DNA of 64,000 bases from Gavia stellata (GCF_030936135.1 NC_082597.1:73328495-73392494); one strand, 5' to 3'. Counted from the first letter of the stretch, positions 1 through 14,658 are shown. Numbers and translations: made by a program. The notes: a model not told the origin generated them from the letters alone.

Positions 1-3000
1 TTTTTTGTAAAGCTAATTTTTTAAAAAATAAATACAAAAACATTTTTATACAGTGTAGCCATTTCCAAACCCAACAAATAAAGTCTTGAATAATTTGTAT
101 AGACCCTTCTGGGACGCCAGTGGTCTACGGATCAAGGCTTTAAAATATTAATGCTCTTTGGGACTGGCAGCACCAACCAGTACCACATAATTTAGAGTTT
201 TGTTCCCACAAAAAGAATTATATACATAAAGTTCAATATCTCTCAAAAAATCATTTGACTACGTATGCTTTTTATGTTTTGAAGCTGCAGCCCCTTGACA
301 AGAAGAGGATTGCTTGTGCAAGTAAGAATGCTTGTGAAAGGAATAGTTTGTAGAAGTCCTTTCTATATTAAATTTTTGACATTGCATCCATTACTTTTTG
401 CTATTGTTACGCATTCACCATATTTCATGATCCTATTGATAACTCCCCAAAAATGTTGGAAAACATTCTCTATCAAAGCCAATCAGCATGTGTGTTATCA
501 CTTCAGAGTTTCTTTTTGCTTTGCATTTCCGTTAGAGTGAGCTTTTGCTGGAAAACAGGATTTTGGTTTCTTACAGATTGCATTTGCCTGATACCGTCCC
601 ATCCTACTCTTACCAGTAGAGAAGGCGTTTGCCTTTCGACAGAGTGACTCTAGAGCATGGGTCTGAATGCTCTTACCAGCAGAAATATTTAGTAAGTGTT
701 TTTTAATGAAATCAGAAAAGCAAAGATCCCAATTACACTATTATTTTAAAGGGAAAGGATATAGCAGAATTCATTCAAAAGAAAAAAAGATGTCTCCAAG
801 ATCTCAGCAAGTCTCCACCAATTACAGCTTGTACTGTTTTCACACCTCTTCAGTCACTTTGATTAATCATTTTATTTGGGGTTTTCTTGTACAAGTGATA
901 TGCATACCTTATAGTATGAGAAGAATTTAATATGCCTCATTCTGTCCTTTAAAAATTAAACTTACAGAGATGCTTTAAAATGTCACATCTCCAAGCACTT
1001 TCTTCTCCATTTTCAGTGCATGATCACTGGGACTGGATTTTTTATATTGATTTTTATATTGCCTTTGCTTAGAAGAAGAAAAAAAGAAGTTATTGCAGAA
1101 AGTGTCAGTGGGTGCCCAGTTGGTCAAATTATGAAGAGGCATTCAAGAATGAGGCAAAATCCTGCAAGTGGAGTTCCACATACTCTAAGCAGGCATACAC
1201 AGGGTTGAACTAAGAAAAATTATGCTAAAATGTGCTGGAATGGAATTATTATATTTTTCCTAGTCATTGTTTTTGGTTGCCATTAGGTAAAATCTGTGTC
1301 AGCTTCTAATTCGTTAAGATTTCCTTCTGTATTACCAATGCAGCTGTCACAAATTGTTAGTGCATTGCTACACAAGCCTGTTTGTGGGTACAGTTTGATT
1401 AACTCAGGTCTTTTACAGTGAAGGAATTGCTGACAGGCTTGAAACCAGAATGATCATTGATTTTTATCCAAACTGGAAGGAATACCAGTGAAGAAGCTAA
1501 AGTAGCTGGGAGTGGTTAACTTGGTAAGAGGTGACTTTTTTTTTTGCATTCCAAATAGTTACTAATAGAATCTGACTTCTGCAGGTGTCCACTCCTTACG
1601 AATCTGATTCTTAGTCTTTGCAGTGCATTTCTGGTAGGCAACAATCAGGAAATTTCCCAGGTTGGCTTAAATAGAACACAAAGGAAAATACCAGAGAGAT
1701 TTTATATCAAACATCTGAATACCATTTTTTTTTGCTTTGGGGTTTTTTAGTAGATAATGAAGGAGGTAATTTTTTAGGGGCGTTTATAATAGTTTCTAGT
1801 CCAAAGGAGGCAAAACTTTTGACCTGCAGTTGCAGCAACCTTTTGGAGGCTAGACCTTGATGGTTTTCCACTCGGTGCAGTCCTTTGGTGTTGCAAACCC
1901 CAAATAAACCACAGCCTGTGCAATATTTTTGGGAAAAAAAAAATAAAGAGGAAAAGAAAAATAATTGTATTCTATCAGCAAAGTGCTCAGATTTCAGGTG
2001 GGATGTTTACAATGTTGATATGGGTTTCTGGTATATATAGTACGCAAAGGCGTTTGTTAGATACTAGAGAGAGCAAGCCCCATTTAAACAGTGTTTTGCA
2101 CTCACAAAAAATTTACATATTTTAGTTTTCAGTTCTTTAAAAACAGGAAGAGAAAGACTGGACTATTTTTTCAAATTGGATATTTTGTTTTCTCCACTGT
2201 AATGTCACTTGGTGACTGATGCTGTTCCCTTCTAGTCTAGAAGAAGTTTGCTGTTCCCTTAAATAGGGGGCTTTTTGCAGTGCTTGCAGCTCCCAGTGCA
2301 GTGAGAAAAGCACTCTGCAGTGAGAAAAGCACTCTGCCCATCACATAGCAATCACATATAAACCCTTTTGTCCCCATATTCCTAGTTTGCTTGATAGTCA
2401 CATGCTGTTTACTGTGGAATATAACTTCTCTCATTATGCTCGTGTTGCAGAAGGAGGAAGTAGGGAGTGTGAAAGCCCCAAACTATTTAATTACCTTTTC
2501 TTTCAGGAGGAGTCCGAGACTTTAGTTTCCAAGAACCCAAAATGCCTGTGTCTAGAAGTAGTAATTTCCACCATGTTCAAAAGGCCATAGTTTACTAGTT
2601 GTGCTCTAATTCTTGAGGGAACCTGGCATTTCTTGATTTGTTTTGCGCTAATGTACAGAGTGTGTTGACACTCATCTCTGAAAGTCATCTGCCTCCTCCA
2701 GTAGAAAGACGGTGTTTGATGTGAAGTTGCAAGCCATGCATCAGAAGTGAGCTGCAAGAATCTACTAGGAAAAAGGGATTTTACTGTGCTCTTGGCGGCA
2801 TTTTGAACTCCCCTCCTCTGTGAGTGAAATCCTTTACAGAAAGCTGGGGAAATGGCTGTGTGTCACCAACGGCCTCCCCTGTGACCTTGTGCAGGGTGCT
2901 GGCTCTCATAGCAGATGACGGTCACATTCTGGCAGCAAATGGTTCCCAGGGCAGATGTAATTTGAGAACGCATTTCTTAACAATGCAAGGATAGTTTTTC

Positions 3001-6000
3001 ATCAGTTTTTGCCCTGACGTCATGTGTGAACGTCTCTCTGCATCATCATCAAGTTAAAATCCAAGATGGCGGTTGCTCCTTTTGAGTGGGTGCATTTGGG
3101 ACTTTTACCCTTAGTGTACTACTGTTAGAAGCTCTTAAGATCCTGATGGTCTGAATTTGGAATGAAGTTAAGTCTGTAATGGTTCAGATAGATGCTTCTA
3201 AAAGTACCATTTGGCATCTAAGCAAATTCTGTACCCAACTCCCTTTTTATGCTTTCCATGCTGGACATTAAGTTCATTTGTTTTCTTTAGAAACTTATCC
3301 TAAATTTCTGTCTGCTTTTTAGATACAAAAATTTTTCTGAAATTCTAGCTCCATCTTTCTTTCTTCCTTCAGAAATGCCCCAGAAAGTCGAATACAGTGT
3401 GGAGAAGCCAAACTGAGCATCAGTCAGTGGTACAGCCCATGAGGACTGCCCAACCTGTGCCCCAGTTGGGGCACATTCGCACCCAGTGCCGTGCCCATGC
3501 TGTTCGGCTGTGAGCTGAGTAGGGGGGTAGCTGTCAGTTTGGGTACTCGGCAGCCTGAGCCCCACCAGCGTTTAGTGGGACTTGGGATCTTAGAGAATTT
3601 TGTCAGTTTTCAACATGAGCCTTAGGCACTTTTGAAAATTTTGCCGTAAGTATAATGCAGCAAAAACTTTGTGGTTGGTCCCAGGTGTTAATGAAGTGCT
3701 TGTGCAAAGTCCCATTAATTATCTGGCACATCCTGCTTGGTCTGTGTGGGGTGATCCTGTGCTCTGGGGTGACGGCTCTGCTGTTGATGAAGATGGTTGC
3801 AGGTTTGAGTCCACCCTCTCACTGACTTTCCATAGGCACAGCCAGATGTGGCAGTCAGCGTAAGCCTGGGCAGCCCAGCAAACCCAGCTGTGCCCAGTAC
3901 CGAGATCCAGAGAAGGCACAAGGTGCTTGACCAGCAAATACCTCAGGCAGATGCACCAGCTGGTTCAATTGTGGGAGAGGCAACGCAGATGTGCTTTGGT
4001 TCATTCTAGAGCTGAGTCATCTGATAGACATAGTGTTCAGTAGGTGGGGAGGGCAGCAATGACAGTCTGTGGCTTTTCTTTCTCTGAAAGAAGAGGCTTT
4101 TGACTGTTGGAAAACTTGTAATTCATAAAAACGTATAATATTTGCTATTACTTTTGCAAGTACTGTTATGGTTGAGATGTTCCAGCATGACATGTTTAAG
4201 GAAGAAAGGTTTCAATTTAAGGATGAGTATGAGAATTTCTTGAGTATCCCACGGCCTCATGGGTGGAAGATTAGATCGAGTCGCGTGCCCAGAGCAGGCA
4301 CCGCAGCTGGGAGGCAGGCGTGGAGGGTTGCTTGCTCTTTCCCGTCTCGGGCCTGGACGTTGGCCTGAGAACTTACATATTCCTCAGCTGGCAGCACAGC
4401 GCTGGTGTAATTAGTCCTCGAGTTGGTGGGGTTGTAGACAGACGTGGAGAAAGTCAAACTGGCAACTCGTAGGAAAGAGAAAAGGAAATTGTAGTCAAGT
4501 ATGAAACAGACTTTATGCAACACACTTATTTTTCCTTTTCTTTCAAAATCAAATGTAATCCCACTGGAATGAGGTAACCATGGAGTTTCTGGGGGGTTAA
4601 TTACTGTTTGATGTTGCAGCATTAGTCAAAATGGTGGCAGCATTAAAGAGAAGATAATTGTTCCCATTAGCTAGGGTGGGGGAATCTGGGGTTTTTTCAT
4701 ATTTTTAGGTGAATCAACAAATAAGAGTGTCCAGGCCTCCTGAAGAAAATGCATGTTAAGTGTTTTTTAACAGATGGGAGGATAATTGAAATTAGGTGAC
4801 AGCTGTCTTAAGCAATCATTGGAAGAGATAGTGAAAAATATTCATTATTGGAGGCAAACTTTGAATTAGAGCAAAATAGCACCAGTACTTTTGAGAGCAA
4901 CTTAGTATGATAAATCTTTCTTCGAATTTCATTGCTTTCATTTAGCAAAACAACATTCCTCTGGCGGTAAATCAAAGCCGGGTATTAGCCCCTGCTGTGG
5001 TAGTTATTGAATCCCAGTGTTGGAGGGAGCAGTGCGAGAGTTATCCTCTGTTTACATCCTAATTATGATTTATTCAGAGGCCATTAGCGGGATTTTCCTG
5101 GCAGGCAGGTGTTCTCTTGATGAAAAATACATCACGCCTCCTTGGTAGGATGCAGAAGTCGCCCACGTGAGCACCCACCTGAATTCTTTGGATGATACAA
5201 GCTCCTCAGGAGCCTGCGGGTGTATTTCTGGAGAGTCCATTTTCACAATGACAAAAAAGGGGGCAAAAGCTTGATCTAGTGAACAATACTTCTTTGATAA
5301 AACTGAAACAACAATAAGCATTGTGCAGTTTGAAAGCTTGCCAACATCACTTGAGGTGTATACAAAAAATTTCCCCAAGTGCTTGCACATGTAAAACTAT
5401 TCCTTCTGGAAGGTGATGAGTTCAGGTAAAACCAACTGGCCTTCACCGTGGTCTGTCGAGCTGAAGGATGTAGTAAACCAAGAAGAATTTTTGACTGAAG
5501 TAGTTTAATTCTCCCTCATTAAGGAGAACTTTGCTTGGTGCTAGAGGAGGAAAAAGAAAGAGAGAATATTTATTTCAGCTGCGCTTTTCAGGTGGCTAGT
5601 CCGTGCCAGTGATTTCTTACTTCCAAAGCCACGCTTGTGCTATGTCCGAGGTGCGGAAGTGGGACAAGAGGTGAGACTTGTTCTGCTGTGGATGGCGAGT
5701 GGGAGCTGTGTGCGCCAAGGAGCACCACTGAAATCTGCAGGTGTGGAGGGTGGTGTATCCCAGCAGTGAGTTAGGTGGGGAAACCCAAATATTTCTGGTT
5801 TCTGTCTGTCTGGAAGCATAAGAGCAGGTATAAAGGACTTTGCCACAGCTGCGGACCATGTATCCTTTTGTGATTGAACTCTCTTGTCCTGATTCAAAAA
5901 CCACAGAAATCAGATCAAACAAGCAAAACGGCGTGTGCTGTGGCCCCGGCGAGGCAGGCGTGTTAGCTTGCTTTTCCCCAGGCTTGCAGAGGGAGCTGCA

Positions 6001-8100
6001 CTCGCAGGTTGGCCTGCAAATGGCATGGGGTGCCAGGCAGCATGGCATGGGGGGAGGAACTGGTGGGAGGTAAAGAACAAATGCCGAATTTCAGAGGGCT
6101 CTTGTCAAAGTAGCTGGAGAGATACCTTAGAGTAACGTAACCCAACTCTATACCCGCCTCACTGTGGTTTGCTTACAGCGATAGCACTGAGGCAGTGGGC
6201 TTAGATGCTCTGGTTTTCAACGCCGTCTTCCTTTACCACAGCGAACACTTACAAACAATTAATGTGAATTAGCAATTGCTCTTTGCTTTTAAATAATTAT
6301 TTAAAGGGCACTGAGTTTTGGGGGTTTTGTTGTTGGGGTTTTTTTCTCCCCTAACCCTAGTCATTTTGCTCCCCTGCTTTCGCAAAAGAAGGTCTGTAAT
6401 CTGATCAGAGAGAAAACAGTTAGGGGTTTGCCATGTGTGTACATACTACTTCAGGTAGAAAGCCCGTCGTCTGTTAAAGCTATCTTTCCTTTTCAAAATT
6501 CCTGCCTGATTCTGACACGCGATGAAAATCTGTATTTGAATGCAAAGCTTTCATTTTTAGATGTTTGTAAACCTCAATACAGTACTGCAGATGGTATCCT
6601 AAAAGATCAAAGACAGCGTTAATAACTGCTATGTGGTGTTGGTGATATTTTTAATATTTCAACCATGTCAGCATACATTTGGTCATTACTTTTCTGAAGT
6701 TAAGTCTTCTTTTCTTGAGTAACCGATACAAGATGTTTGCATGATGGAAAGTAATTTAAGTTCACTTTTTGAAAAGATGTGATTCATACTGTAGGTTATG
6801 TTTGTTTAACAGATTAATATTTTCACTGAAGGGTGGCAGTTTTTTTTCTTTTTAGTGCTTTTGATAGAAGAAAATCTAGGATATTTTCCAACAGAAACAG
6901 ATTTTGTAATCTTTGCCTCCAGTTGTGGAAGTACTACCCTTCAAAAATAATTGTTTTCCAATACAGTTTGGCCATCTGGGTAACAATGTGCAAGTATGTA
7001 TATCATGTACAAGATATGATTTAAAAAAAAAAAATCCCATTTTTTGGTGAAAATAATCAAGAAATTAATCCAGCAAGGTCAAAACCCTTCCTGAGTGAAA
7101 ATTTTGGGTGTGTCGATATAATTGAAACATTTGAAACATTTGATCCCCCACCGGATTTTGGGGGCCAAATCATACAAATTTTCTATTTTCAAATTCACAA
7201 AAGGCCAACCAAAAGTTTTTTTACTTCAGAAAACACTGAGGAATTTGGTCACCTTACATCCTATCCCATGATGTTTGACGCCTGGCCCATGACCTCGGGG
7301 CACTGCGCCTCAGACACAATTATTTTATGATGCTCATTCAGAATCAGCTCTCGTAGCGAGTTTCACCCATGTACTTCAAAATTAATCCCTCCTTGATTTT
7401 TTTCACTTCAAAAGGTGAGAGAAGGGGGGGGAAATGTAATTTTATACGGCTCTATTTGAAAAGGGTTTTGTGTACCTTTATAATTCTCTTGAAGCAATAT
7501 TTTAAAAAATAACTGCCAGCCAAAGCGGCAATGCAGAAAAGTGCCATCTTCTTCAGGATTTGTACACGCCAGTTTTTAACACAGTGTTCTTTTCACTAAG
7601 TACTACATACGTTAATTTATATTTATATATTGTCAATATTGTTGTAACCAAGCTTCTCCTTTTTAAACACTTCAGGAACAAGGCCTTGTATTTTTAGGTG
7701 ATTTTCATAAACAGAATAATTCTTTTCCTTTCACTAGTATCTTGCACTTGATACATGTAGCAATACTTAATATATTCTCTTCACAAGTATTTGTTAAGTG
7801 ATTTAGTTAATGGCTGATAAATGTTTTGTACAAAATAGATTCTGTACAGGGAAAAAAAATCTTTTAGATAAACATTATTTATTTTTACTGTTTTGTAAGT
7901 TAGACACTATAATGAAGCTCCTTTTTGCCAGAATTACTGGAAGTGCCTCTTGGTAAAATGTATTATACAGTAAATATGTATTCAAAATTATTAGAAATAC
8001 TTGTCACAAAATGAACAATGTGGATGTTGCAATGTGAAGACAAATGTACAACATAAATATAATTCTGTGGTATCCTGTTTGCTCTGTTTCTTTTTCCTTT
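1..8100. other. AT-rich gene-free DNA; possible PDE3A 3' UTR or downstream flank
   Basis: No coding exon with recognisable homology is seen on either strand. The DNA is AT-rich, particularly 6,240-8,060, with TATTTAT/ATTTA-type and poly(T) stretches of the sort common in long 3' UTRs, and AATAAA at 77-82. In amniotes PDE3A precedes SLCO1C1 in the same orientation, so part of this may be its 3' UTR. That is inference from gene order; no PDE3A coding sequence was found here. Confidence 0.3.
2299..2336. repeat. Exact 19-bp tandem duplication
   Basis: Two perfect back-to-back copies of CAGTGAGAAAAGCACTCTG occupy 2299-2317 and 2318-2336. Perfect identity suggests a recent slippage duplication. 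Confidence 0.95.
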
Positions 8101-11100
8101 ATTGAACAAATTTGCCCAGCTTTCAGTTTAAGCGCCAGACTGCAAATGACCTGTAGCTTCTTCAAGCTCTGATTCAAATCCAGTAAAACTGGTATATATT
8201 GAATTACCATTTTATCTGCCAGCCCTGCTTGGTAGGTGTTAGTGACACATGCTCACGTTTATTGATATCCTATTATCTGCAACTTTTACCAGCAGAATTC
8301 TGCAATTTATTTCAGATCACTAATAAATCCCCTGTTAAATGCTGTGTGACTCAACCAATCTGTGAAAGTCCTCATTATAAACATCCTTCTTTAATGATGA
8401 CCAGTATTTCAACGTCCGTCATCTGTGTACTTTTCAATCCAATTAATACGGACCATACTGATTGAATGTGGTCTATATTCCATGGGACTATTCAGCCGTA
8501 GTAATGCGGAGTGACTAATGCTTCCAGAGAAAATGAAATGTATTATCTTAACAGTGTTTTCCTTATTAACCACAGGAGTAATGTGTTAAAGTGGGACGCC
8601 AGTAAGTGAAATCGATTTTCTTGCAATTATATTGGTAAGTATGCTGTCATTCTTCAGTGAAAGATTTTGCTAGCCCATTATGTGGGCTGGGATTGACATA
8701 TAGCTACTTTCTTTGCTCGCTGTTTATAATTTTTAAAAAAAATATCTTACAGCTGTCTAAAATTTTCCCCATTTTTAAAGTTTTATTACCTACTTTCATC
8801 AAAGATCTGGAAAGCTCTTCAGCCAACTCATTTGAGATGGCTGCATACAAATTATCTGGATCAGTTGTGTATTTAAAGCTTTTTTCCCTATAGCTTAAAA
8901 ATTAACAGATTTCAAAATATGGAAAAGCATCAGACGCATATCTAGCTGTCAGTTTTGAAGTCCCACCAGTTTATTTGTCCTCTGGCTTAAATTCTGATTG
9001 GCGAAAATGTAAGGAAATTGCACCAGGCAGTGAATGGGAAGGTATTAGTTGGGATCATTGCCAGTACGAAAGGAGAACGTGGTTATTCCTATTCTACAGG
9101 AATATACAGGCTCATAAGCCTGCAGCTGGACTGTCCCAACCACTTAGTAACTCCCTAGCATGGAATTATTTGATCCAGAGATTCACAGCTGCCCACAGAA
9201 AAGCATACAACTGGAGTGACAAAGAAAACCTCTTTTCCTTCAGTACTCCCCATCACAAAGAGTAGGGGCTACCAAGGTAAAGAATGCACTCGTCTTTGAA
9301 AATCACCGAACTCTCTCTGGAGCTCTTCAAACAGCAAGAGGTTCCCATGGGAAGAGATGAGCAATAAAACACAGAGCAGAAGCAGTCAATCTGCTAATGA
9401 GACCGCACATGAGCATGCCTCTCCTGGGGTTCTGGTAAAACATAAAGGAGGGTATGACGCACAGTCAGTAGCAGCTCAATTAAATGTTGCATTTTCCAGG
9501 TGTTCAAATTGCTCTCAATTGCCCAGGCAAATCCACTTGCCTAAAAGCACTTGAAAATGTTTCACTGAAAATAGAAATCTCAGAGAGCTCTTGGCACTCT
9601 GGTTAGCAATGCTTTCTTTACTCTTTCTTCAATTATCTCACTAAAATCCTGTGGAAGTCGACATTCTCCCTCATGCCACTACGGACTCCCTGGATATTGT
9701 CGGTGATTCATGCCGGGGTAGAAGAGCAAACAACTTCGACAGTCAGATACGTGACTTTCAGGGTAGCACCTGGCTGATGGGGTCTGTGATAGCTATCTCA
9801 TACAGTCTGAGGGAGATTTTTAACCCCTCCACACTGGGATCCCAAAAACCTGGCACGCTGAGAAGGAAACTGTCAAAGCCAGCTACTTTGTTGAACAGCT
9901 TCCCAGCTAAAGGGTGATACTAACATTGCCTTAATTCATGAGCCACGACAGAAAACGCGCAAGTTTGAAGTCTTACCTAAGGTTTTGACGGCTTGTGTCA
10001 CACCCAATCCAGACTGCTAGTTATAATCACTAAATAACCTGGGATAGGTTTGGTTGTAAGGTTTGGGAGTCTGATACAGATAAAAGGTTGCTGCAACACC
10101 TGCTTGTCTGCAGCCAGGAAATACAAAGCAGAAGGTTCCTGTTTGATCTGCTAAAAGGCTTCATTTAAAGTGACTTTTGTTGTTGTTGTTGCTGGTAAAT
10201 TACTTCCCCTCACAATCCTTTGCACATGTCAATTGTTTATTATTGTGCTTACCAAGGGCATCATATTCCACAAATTCAACACCTTTGTGTGATAAACTCT
10301 ACCGTTAAATTCTTTACACCTTCTCTTTCCATGTTTCTAGCCAAAATCTTTGGGTTTAAACCTAGTTCAAAGAACTTATCTGCATTACAGAAAGTGCTAT
10401 GGGATTTTATTAAGATTAATGGTATTAATCCCTAGTGGCTGGACAAATTCCAGTTTCTTTTATTATGTTCTTCTAAATTGAAATTCTCCCCAAATCTCCA
10501 GTGGGTACAAATGCTTCCTGCCCTGAAGAGATGTGTCGTGTCACTGGATCTCTCGTTCATCCTTCTCGTTATACCCCCTCAGAGCTGCGTTTCACAGGGT
10601 CCATTGGGATCTTGGCAAAGTGTGGTGCTATGTAAGTATACGTGTTACTTCTCTTCTCTTGAAAATTCTAGTCAAAATCTGTCTGGGTCCGTAATTTGGG
10701 TTTTTTTTTTTTACCCATCATTCAGGAAGGAAAACCTCCTAGCTCTTTTACCTGATGGGTTACCTTCTGCAGGTGCTTTCAAGGTGATCTACAGGCATTA
10801 TACACGCTCCTATAAATTACCTCAGTCACCCAACATGGGGAACATTCATAGAAAAAGCGGTATTGTTCTATGGTCAGGTGTAGTAAACGTTAAATTTACT
10901 GCAACTGCTATTTTTGAAAATTCTTCTTCCTAAGGTCTCATGAAAGGGGCTGAAAATCTGAATGTCATGAATAATTTGATGAGCACCTCAGGGTAATGAG
11001 ACTTCTCAGAAGGACCTGTGGATATCCTAATAACAAGTTAGCCAGGCCCAAAAAATATTTAGATGAGTTTTCTATTGCTTTTGCTGTTCTTTGATAAGAG

Positions 11101-12383
11101 AACTGTTCTTTGAGGCTAGACCTGGAGGTCCTTAGGCAAAGAAGTACTATCTTCAAGCCCGAAATTTTCACCGCAATCCCCGAGTGCTTCCAACAGCCAC
11201 AGCGTATTGTTTGTCTCTGGTTCTTTGATGTGGAATGGATATGCACGGTTTGTTCTGACAGTGGGTTTCCTGCTCGTTCATGTTCTTAACAAGCATGTTC
11301 TTAGGACTGGCAACAAAAAGAATAGGAAACTTAATGTGAAGAAATAATGTACCCATAGCAATAGAGGAGTACAGCTAAAGCAATTAAAATTATATAGGTG
11401 GTGAAACTGGATTGCTTTATTAGTTAACTGTAAACGGCTTCGCTGTATCTGCTTGTTATTGACTCCAAACTACATATTTACCCAGGAATCACAGCAAGCG
11501 GAAATACAATTTTTTTTATAAATTATAAAAGTTAAACTGTACTAAAATTTAAATACTAAGAGACATTTCTTTGAAAGAAACAGCTGCTTCCAAGCCATCA
11601 TGCTTTCTAAGTTGTCTTTATTCTGGCAGCTGCATTTCCCGACTCAACAGCGGCGCGATGCCTTGAGCTCCCTGCTCTGTGGATGAGGATTCAAGAGATC
11701 TGGATCTGTTGGAGTTTTTCCTGAGCTCTGCACAGAATTCCTGCATGACTTTCAGCAAACATGAACAGTTTCAATGCCTCTCCTTCAAATACGAATATTA
11801 CTTGCTATTTAGCCAGCTCTCTCGGTCTTGTCTGCTGCATCTGAGCGCCCGCACTGAGCCCTCCGGAGGTTTAGGAGACCTTTGCAGTAGGAGAACTCTG
11901 GGCCACAAGCAGTTGCTGCCATGACCAGCTCTCCTTCTCTGAGTCGTTCCAGACACAGGGTTGGAGTATTTACATGCTAGCATAAATAAAATAATAAAGG
12001 AGCATTTGGCCAAGTGCCAATCTGAGTAGCTCAGGACTTATTCTACTGAGAGTTTCTACATAGTTTCGCTTTGCAATGGAGTATTAAGGATCGGGAATGT
12101 GTTTTCTGTCAGACCATAGGAATTTATGTAAATTCAAATTTTAAGATGATATGGTATATCAAAATTTCATTTATACATTTTTTTGGTTTCTTTTTTTTAA
12201 AAGTCAATATTTTCCTTCTATCAGATAAAAGCAAAAGTTTCTTTGTAGTTTCTTTCTGTGTACTCGGATTTCAGTGTAAAGATTATCTTTACAAGCAAGC
12301 CCTTACGATTTAAATAAGTCTGTTGGAATGTTTTAAAAATATGTCTTTTACAAAGGAAAAAGTTTCATGCTTCTGAACACTGC

Positions 12384-12430
12384 GGGGGGGGGGGGGGGGG
12401 GGGGGGGGGCGGGCGGGCGGAGGGGGCGAG
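12384..12430. repeat. G26 homopolymer followed by a GGGC-rich tract
   Basis: There are 26 consecutive G from 12384 to 12409, then C-GGG-C-GGG-C-GG-A-GGGGG. It is a strong G-quadruplex candidate on the + strand and a likely site of length polymorphism or sequencing error. Confidence 0.97.
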
Positions 12431-14658
12431 GTTGAGACTTTACAAGGTTAGTATTTGCTCATGAAATCTGCTTGAAGAAGAAGCAGCCGGTTCCCTGGAG
12501 CTATGCCTCTGCGATCTGTTGTTGGGTGGTTTAAAGACTGACCCACAAACCTGCTGTGTTGTTAGTGTATTGATACGTCCATGAATCAAGATTACTCTTG
12601 TCACAGCTATTCACTATGGCTAGACAAGGCTTTGTAAATGTAATTAGTTTAACCCTGTGCTTTAGAAATGAAGGTGGTCTGGCTTCTAATTTCCTGTAAC
12701 TAATTCAAAGTAGGAATGCAAAGAAAATAGACACAGACCTTGAGGAACGAGCTTTAGTCTGGTTCTTTGTCCTATAGCTGCTTTAAAGGCTTTCTTTCAA
12801 TTATGGAATAAGTATATGTAAGTAAGCAATCTCTTTTAGGACTATGGGAAAGCAAAACCTTTCTTGTCTGATTGATTGTCTAGCAAGCTTCCAATGAGTT
12901 TTGTGTTGTTGTGCTTGGGAAGTGCTCTGCTGTGGGAGGCACTGGAAAGTGAAACACAAGAGGCATCATGTCCTGTATTGGAATTGGTAGTGATTCGTTT
13001 CCCGTGTCTCAGTTCTTGTTAGTAAATTGTACTAGGTGATGTACTGCATCGCCTTTCCATGCAATATCCATGGCCTGGGAGACTAATAAATTCCTACCTG
13101 GATGAGACTTTCTTGTCTGCCAGATGAACTCACTGAGTTTTAGTGAGGATCTTGTATTCACTTACTCTGAGCATCTGGAAAAGTATTGTAGAGGACATAA
13201 ATATGACCGTTTCTGAGGAACTGCTATAATTAGCTCATAAAGGAATGGTAATGCTCTTCTGGAAGGTGTAAGAAAACTTTCCATAACAGAAAATACCTCC
13301 TCCAGGGTGGTTTTGATAAAGTTCCAGTTAAGATATTATCTACACCTATAAAGAAGTCAGAGAAGGCTCTATACAGAAATTCCAGTAAAAGCTCAACTGT
13401 GATAGAAAACTGATGCTAAGGTTTTACAATGAACCAAAAATCCAGGCAAGATGAGAAGATAGCACTAAATCTTGTGGGCCTCATTCTTCAAAGCATTGCT
13501 TCATCTTAAACTGCATAAAACCATTCTTTAGGTATTTTTCTGTAAGGGTAGAGGGCCGTGCCATGGTGTTCATCGATATGATTTGTAGCATAATGGGGTC
13601 TTGGAGGATTATGTGAAAGGGATTTATATGAAGAAGTTACGATTCTGAACATGAGTCTCACCTATTTTAAGTGACAGTGTGGTGAAGGCTACCAGTGGCA
13701 GAATAACTGGAGTCTGTGTCAGAAATCATTGAAGGAGACAAGGTCAGCAATGAAGATTAAAACTAGTAAAACTAGGCAAAACTGGTACAGATCCCATATT
13801 GTGTAAACTCAGTTTTCCTAATAATTGAAGGAAACAGGCTGGAAGCTGTTCTCTCAAAGAGGCTGAAAAAACTCATAATCACTAATTCTTCTAATCACTA
13901 ATTCCTGTGGACTATTAGGCACCCTAATATCTCTTAGAAAAGGGGAAAAGAGATTTCCAAGTTTCCAAAGCCGCCAAGTAAGGATATAAGACACACTAAA
14001 GTACAAAATGTGAATTATGTGGAAAGTAATAAAATTCCAGCTTCATTACGAACCCAAAATGGAGATATAATGAAGGAATGGATAATAATTTGTATTAAAT
14101 CTAGGAAAGTAGAAGCCTGATCCAAGGCACCTTATTTGGCACGGCACTGTTTTGAGTGTCAGTGAGATTTTAGCTGCCATGGGAACATACCCTATTGCAG
14201 ACGGTGGGAGAGAGCAGGAAGGGGAAAGGAAGAAGAATGTATAGTTTTAATACCATCTCTGTTTGTATAATTAAAGCTCACAGGTTAGCAGAAGACAGAG
14301 GATTTGTAGCTTCTCTCAGCTCAAGCAACTACAGTGGGAACTAGCCATGTTCTTCACCTTTGCACAAACTTGCAGATAAATGTTGTTGTTGACCTTGTGA
14401 CAGGAAAAACACAGGGTGGGAATGAAGTTTGCAAAATTTTCCTTTCACTGTGGCAAAGGACTTGACTGACTCTCCCCTCCAAGTCCGTCCTCTCCTTTAA
14501 TGGGTCTTTTCATTCTGGTTTTACATCATGTTGATGGGGACTTTGCCCTGAGGGTTTTGGGGAGCAGGGCACACTGAGTATACTGGGAAGGACCAGGGTC
14601 TGGACAGGAAACATCTGTGAATCACCTGTTCACCCTACATCCTATCTTCTGCCTTGCA

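Noticed and set aside
3802-3812. GGTTTGAGTCC, close to a tRNA/Pol III B box
   Set aside because: No matching A box or cloverleaf could be folded around it, and no SINE landmarks flank it, so it is probably chance.
9651-9917. Peptide containing V-G-D-S, suggestive of the esterase-like part of CR1 ORF1
   Set aside because: Only a four-residue match. The surrounding residues do not follow CR1 ORF1 and no other CR1 landmark is nearby.
10478-10933. 151-codon open frame upstream of SLCO1C1
   Set aside because: It has no recognisable family motif, contains translated poly(T), and has no supporting exon structure.
13300-13950. Stretch with phrases faintly like CR1/L3 ORF2 (GATAAAGTTCCA and others)
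   Set aside because: No colinear series of landmarks and no 3' terminus; too weak to call.
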